A DNA stretch of 64,000 bases from Asterella californica (lineage: Eukaryota; Streptophyta; Marchantiopsida; Marchantiales; Aytoniaceae). The notes under the pieces are model-generated. The model saw nothing but the letters and a program-made list of their open reading frames with translations, was not told the origin of the DNA and did no database searches. How positions within the stretch are numbered: position 1 is the stretch's first letter; every line of letters begins with the position of its first letter. Below are positions 61,605-64,000 of the stretch, in pieces. The position numbers and the translations under genes are program-made. The DNA lies in the NCBI GenBank assembly GCA_036924285.1, contig JAYKYS010000008.1, forward strand, positions 18,027,001 through 18,091,000. The letters run 5' to 3'.

Positions 61605-63180
61605 TTAGTTGTTCTCGTCGTAAAGAAAAGGGACATATAAAAACACTTGCTCTCTGAAATACTCTTCCGGTTGTTTATATTGGGTGAAACATATCCACCG
61701 AACGATTTTAGATTTTCTCAATCTTCTATTTTGTGAAGTATTAAAGTTGAACACGAATTCTATCAAAGCCATTGAATTTATTTGCAGATGTTGTGGACAT
61801 CGTGCATATTTATCTACAATGGATGACAATCTTCATGCACTTTTGAAGAGAAAGGTTTGATTGGATGGACTACTAGTGTCTATGAATTGAAAGGAGCAAG
61901 AAGCGTGATACAAAGGTAATTTTAATATTGTACAGATGGCTAATTGAGCCAAAACTTGTCTAGAATTTAGGAATGCATTGCCTAATCTTTTTATTTGTGT
62001 GGTTACTTCTTGATTTGCTCCATACAGTTATTGTTAATTTTCTTCATCTCATTCGTTATTATATTATCTACTTTTGTTAGATATGATGTACAATATTGTG
62101 CCGCAGCATGTGGACGTATTGACAGTCTGTGTTGACTTGCCACATAAACACAACATTTTTTGGGAAGGAATTAATGTAAATATCGGATGACGTTTGATAT
62201 ATATGGAAGGTTTTGATAAAGAATATCTTAACATTAATAAGTAAGTTTCATATGTAAGTTCTAAATGTTGAAGATATTGATTGAACTTCATCTTCATTAT
62301 AGTTTTGAAAGAAGAAATGATGTTTGAAATTCTAATCGATTAAAGTTTTATATCTCTCGTCGTTTCATCATCCATTTCATCGTTAGTTAAAGGATATAAT
62401 ATTTTTGTTCTTGACATGAGATGCCATGGAAATCAAAATCGACAAGAAGAAGATCTTCTTTTATAACAAGTTTTTGTGTGGTGATGAGTTTGACATTTGA
62501 TCATCTCTTAGCTCAATAAGCGATGATCAGTAGAAATATACTCGTCGATGGAAGTTGTTATTGATTCATCAGGATCTATCTTGCAAATATGAGCATTTTT
62601 ATCCACAATAGTCCATTATCATGTGGACTGCCTCTACTTTGAAATTCAGTTATGAAAAAAAAATCCGATACATTTCTCAAAATCAATTGATTATGTTGAA
62701 TCAATTTACGAAAACATTGTGTTCTATGTTCATAATATCGTGCACATGTGACATGATCTTGTCTAAGAAGTTGTTTTGTGAAGAAGTTAAGATTTCTTCA
62801 TTGTCCGGCAATGGAATATGGTTATCGATTTTGTTCAACTTGAATAAGGTGTTCATCAATGGTTTCCAGTTTTTTTCGTTTGTAGTTAAAATAATGAAAA
62901 ATGTAGGTTTTCCTAATTGTCGGATCATCACGAAAAGGTTTCATCTAACGAGTTGGTAATAGTCTGGAGTGAATAATAATTGGGACAAACAAGGAAAAGC
63001 TTGATCTGATATAAGAATTTGTTGTTTGAAATTGTCGTCTTTGACTTGTTTCGCCGTCAAAAGAGAGCATTGTAGTTTACTCTTCCTTATTCGAATCCAA
63101 AAAATGCTTAGAATTTTCTCGATGTAGATTTTTGACATCTTGAAAAAGACGTTTGGTAAATGTCCAACAAATTTATGAGT
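61605..63180 (-). pseudogene. Helitron copy B: Rep and inter-domain region
   Basis: This is a second copy of the 48072-49320 sequence and extends further. 63138-62941 has SKIYIEKILSIFWIRIRKSK; 62931-62701 has MIRQLGKPTFFIILTTNEKN; the HUH segment near 62640 is degraded (GSPHDNGLLW). 62297-62064 covers a shifted WQVNTDCQYV region. 61829-61605 has SIVDKYARCPQHLQINSMAL, RRLRKSKIVRWICFTQYKQP and EEYFREQVFLYVPF, the block between Rep and helicase (YxxRP...; NYYREQLLLFLPW in intact elements). No helicase follows; sequence changes to the OTU region of copy A. Confidence 0.75.
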
Positions 63181-63268
63181 TTTGTATAATAATTCTCATG
63201 AAGCTAGTTTGTGATATGACATCTTTGAAACGGTTTGTTTGTTTTTTTCGTTGCCAAAAAAACTAACA

Positions 63269-63302
63269 AGGGTTTAGAGTTTAAGATTTAGGGTTTCAAC
63301 CC
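63269..63302 (+). repeat. Degenerate telomere-type repeats at Helitron/26S junction (copy B)
   Basis: GGGTTTAGAGTTTAAGATTTAGGGTTTCAACCC: decayed TTTAGGG units in the same place as in copy A. Confidence 0.7.
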
Positions 63303-63472
63303 ATTTTTATTTAGAGGAGTTCAGTCATAATCTTATGCATGGTAGCTTTGTGTCATTGACTTTTCAACCAAATGCAATTACCAATTATGCGAATCGACGA
63401 TTTCTCTCGTACTAAGTCGAATTACTATTGCGGCGCCGTCTCATCAATAGGATAAAACTTACATGTCTCACG
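63303..63472 (-). pseudogene. 26S rRNA fragment, copy B, 3'-ward part
   Basis: This is the equivalent of 49431-49602, with its own set of substitutions. The sarcin-ricin segment is at about 63400-63413. Interrupted at CACG by the 384-bp insertion. Confidence 0.85.
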
Positions 63473-63856
63473 TGTCATGCGCATACACATCGCTACACAA
63501 CATACATCGCTGTCAGAGGTACACCACACATACACATACACAAGTGTACCACAATTGAGCTCAAGTTGAGCCTTCAAGCTCTTAGCTATGGTGGATAGTC
63601 TTTGTGAGTGCAATCTGGAGTCTCTGCGAGCACAGAATGAATTTGGCTCGACTTTAGTGATTGTTTAGTGCCTGTTGGCATGATGGAGTGAGTACATATT
63701 GTTTATCACTTGAAGAACTAAGGTCTCCAAGCCTTACCTACGAAATATACCCCTAGTGTGTCATCCCAAGAACTCGCCCTAACGGCACTAACGGCCCTAC
63801 CGAGATAAGCCACTCCGCTCTTGGCCAACCTAGCTGAGGTCCAAACTGACATGACA
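63473..63856 (-). mobile_element. LTR-like insertion in 26S copy B (384 bp)
   Basis: It starts TGTCATGCG and ends ACATGACA, perfect 7-bp inverted ends TGTCATG/CATGACA. CACG target copies lie at 63469-63472 and 63857-63860. Same insertion site as in copy A, so it predates the duplication. No ORF. Confidence 0.82.
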
Positions 63857-63922
63857 CACGACGGTCTAAACCTTGTTCACGTTTCATATTGATGGGTGAA
63901 CAATCCAACACTTGGTGAATTC

Positions 63923-63958
<36 letters not shown>

Positions 63959-64000
63959 CAAAAAAGCAACGTCGCTATGAACGCTTGGCTACCACAAGTC
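63857..64000 (-). pseudogene. 26S rRNA fragment, copy B, continuing past the window
   Basis: Plus-strand GGGTGAACAATCCAACACTT and AGCCGACATCGAAGG are intact 26S landmarks. This copy is not split by the 9-kb gypsy and shows the empty site ACGGTCTAAACC. It runs off the right edge. Confidence 0.88.

Noticed and set aside
49431..64000. Functional 26S rRNA gene
   Set aside because: Only about 520 bp of the 3' third is present, it is heavily substituted and interrupted, and no 18S, 5.8S or spacer is present.
1..64000. CRISPR array, bacterial operons, phage or integron
   Set aside because: No regularly spaced short repeats and no bacterial gene organisation. All recognisable genes are eukaryotic transposons or a spliced gene.

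Overview
This window is a repeat-dense stretch of a plant nuclear genome. Four things suggest a land plant or close streptophyte relative: a decayed but plant-type 26S rRNA segment, TTTAGGG telomere-type units, Ty3/gypsy elements of plant-like Tat/Athila and chromovirus types, and one intron-containing eukaryotic gene (a tRNA-His guanylyltransferase). An RLE-type LINE, an OTU-carrying Helitron and retroelement domains I associate with algae and early land plants make a non-seed plant likelier than an angiosperm, but the species cannot be read from the sequence. All identities were made by eye, without database searches.

Layout. 1-4429: degenerate Ty1/copia element on the minus strand, running off the left edge. 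4430-4813: chromovirus RT scrap. 4814 to about 18113: old, internally deleted Ty3/gypsy element (gypsy-1, minus), split by a young intact gypsy-2 (7339-14969) that has equal-length, apparently identical 800-bp LTRs, a GTAC target duplication and an open 1608-codon gag-pol. 19014-21290: broken gene for a C5-cytosine DNA methyltransferase, probably retrotransposon-borne. 21620-34990: two copies of an RLE-type non-LTR retrotransposon (plus strand). The first is split by a 2.03-kb TG...CA element (22812-24844) and by a 7-kb chromovirus (25870-32914), which itself carries a SINE and a tandem-repeat/gag insert.

35593-39914: the only clear host gene, a six-exon single-domain THG1 (36956-38566), flanked by two direct copies of a roughly 0.9-1.2-kb block that contains exons of an unrecognised gene. 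39915-45190: AT-rich DNA with direct repeats and exon-like ORFs of unknown function. 45640-47100: a plus-strand Helitron helicase scrap abutting the end of a gypsy element whose integrase is followed by a PHD finger.

48072-64000: two minus-strand copies of an OTU-Helitron. In both, the Rep domain lies next to telomere-like repeats and a 26S rRNA fragment. Both 26S copies carry the same LTR-like insertion with a CACG duplication. The first copy was later split by a 9.16-kb dead gypsy element (50024-59185).

Apart from gypsy-2 and possibly THG1, nearly every coding sequence is broken. The window is mainly a record of nested insertions: rRNA capture, then the 384-bp LTR-like insertion, then duplication, then the 9-kb gypsy insertion; and on the left, gypsy-1 followed by gypsy-2. 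The three observations most worth following are the methyltransferase remnant, the OTU-Helitron joined to 26S rDNA and telomeric repeats, and a conserved zinc-knuckle ORF located 5' of gag in the gypsy-1/gypsy-2 family.
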